Source: Sulfurovum sp.
Lineage (GTDB): Bacteria; Campylobacterota; Campylobacteria; Campylobacterales; Sulfurovaceae
Reading direction: 5' to 3'
Length of the DNA stretch: 55,266 nt
NCBI GenBank assembly: GCA_027063305.1
Contig: JAMORY010000015.1
Location: 1 to 55,266 of the forward strand
The notes beneath the pieces were generated by a model. That model searched no databases. It saw nothing but the letters and a program-made list of their open reading frames with translations, and had not been told where the DNA came from. Shown here piece after piece: positions 54,920-55,266 of this stretch; within the stretch, counting starts at the first letter, position 1, and each line of letters starts with the position of its first letter. Both the position numbers and the translations under genes were made by a program.

Positions 54920-55025
54920 GCCTCTTTTCAGACCTGTGCAACGGGACTGAGGGACAACGGGTCAGGACGGGAACGTAGCAGCCCACCCCTCTTTCTCGTG
55001 TGCCGCAGCCATCTGGAGAGAGGTA
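54920..55025 (+). ncRNA. ffs: Signal recognition particle RNA (4.5S type)
   Basis: The apical domain shows the invariant Ffh-binding structure: GTCAGG, a 3-bp ACG/CGT stem capped by GGAA, then AGCAGCC. The ends CCTCTTTTCAGA (54921-54932) and TCTGGAGAGAGG (55012-55023) pair over 12 bp with G-U pairs. The length of ~106 nt fits the bacterial 4.5S type without an Alu domain. Exact ends are inferred. It works with Ffh and FtsY in membrane targeting of nascent proteins. Confidence 0.93.
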
Positions 55026-55036
55026 CTTACGACTGT

Positions 55037-55125
55037 AGACAGGTGGCCGAGTGGTCGAAGGCGCACGACTGGAACTCGTGTAGGGTTAATAGCCCTCGAG
55101 GGTTCGAATCCCTTCCTGTCTGCCA
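55037..55125 (+). tRNA. tRNA-Ser (GGA)
   Basis: The 89-nt class II tRNA has acceptor stem AGACAGG/CCTGTCT, anticodon stem CACGA/TCGTG with loop CTGGAAC (anticodon GGA), a long variable arm and an encoded CCA. It starts 11 bp after the SRP RNA, so the two may be co-transcribed. Confidence 0.96.
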
Positions 55126-55159
55126 TTTCTATCTTCTTCTAATCACTAACTTTATTTAC

Positions 55160-55266
55160 GTTCGCCCATTCAAATCACAAGTGCAATTTCACCTCAATCA
55201 CGCCGCTAATTCCTTAGCAAATTCTTCGAAAAATACTTCATACGGCGTTCTAAAACCAAGCACTTT
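55160..55266 (-). mobile_element. 3' end of an IS30-family element (cut by window edge)
   Basis: The right end of the window reads, on the minus strand, as the last 22 codons of an IS30-type transposase followed by the typical downstream tail TGCACTTGTGATTTGAATG. The element continues beyond the window. The left boundary (about 55160) is approximate because no target duplication can be checked. Confidence 0.75.
55198..55266 (-). CDS. IS30-family transposase, C-terminal end (partial)
   Basis: The 22 visible residues read KVLGFRTPYEVFFEEFAKEL and then AA and stop. LGFRTPYEVFFE matches the conserved C terminus of IS30 transposases (LGWKTPYEVF type), just after the last catalytic residue. It is truncated only by the window edge. 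It lies 72 bp from tRNA-Ser. Confidence 0.8.
   Translation of the reverse strand, partial: KVLGFRTPYEVFFEEFAKELAA

Overview
The window reads as chromosomal DNA of a campylobacterote (Epsilonproteobacteria), most likely a Sulfurovum- or Sulfurimonas-like sulfur/hydrogen chemolithotroph. The evidence is a nuo operon whose nuoE position holds the short epsilon-type NuoE-like protein, the dnaG / TPR protein / rnhA / rnc / aroC order, a ribosomal super-operon without rpmD (L30) but with secY-map-infA-rpmJ, and a P-loop ATPase divergent from rpsJ. Genus is inference; no rRNA gene is present.

Layout. 1-3528 (-): start of the nuo operon (nuoA, B, C, D, a NuoE-like protein, and the first codons of the next gene). 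3719-5857: membrane-anchored rhodanese and an AAA+ ATPase. 5976-19688: an accessory-looking block. It holds an HPr-EI fusion, a single-domain response regulator, a GlcNAc-type PTS EIICB and a lipoprotein. Opposite these runs a tightly packed minus-strand series: lipoprotein, nfo, lipase, FadL-like porin, acyl-CoA ligase, nagA, EIIA(Glc), a 32-residue membrane peptide, an OmpR-type regulator and a histidine kinase. Together the PTS parts make a complete phosphorelay for amino-sugar import, unusual for this phylum, joined in one transcription unit to a lipid-scavenging set and a two-component system. 19778-20084: two tRNA-Glu genes and one tRNA-Ala. 20086-27673: dnaG, LapB-like TPR protein, rnhA, rnc, aroC, rnhB, recQ.

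27764-32140 looks like a phosphate module: a PhoB-like regulator, a Pit permease and an OprP-like porin. All three upstream regions carry the same promoter layout, GTAAY-N6-GTWAY-N10-TATAMT on the minus strand. The copy upstream of the regulator would start a transcript at the 5' arm of a structured RNA of about 101 nt. An array of three 82-bp tandem repeats lies between pit and the porin gene. 32276-34068: ankyrin protein, ybaB, panD and a thioredoxin-like ferredoxin. 34219-37354: FmdE, hemerythrin, DUF2249, a polytopic membrane protein and NosL, behind a Crp/Fnr-like half-palindrome placed at -41.5. 37373-39529: murE, a TPR-like protein and a NifU-type scaffold.

39727-53492 (-): the S10-spc-alpha ribosomal super-operon, 29 genes from rpsJ to rplQ including secY, map, infA and rpoA. 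The right end holds an ATPase gene whose stop lies in a GATGAAT heptamer array, SRP RNA, tRNA-Ser(GGA) and the 3' end of an IS30-family element cut by the window edge.

The most novel-looking items are the PTS/lipid/two-component block with its small membrane peptide, the Pho-box-driven RNA candidate, and the repeat-rich leader in front of the LapB-like gene.
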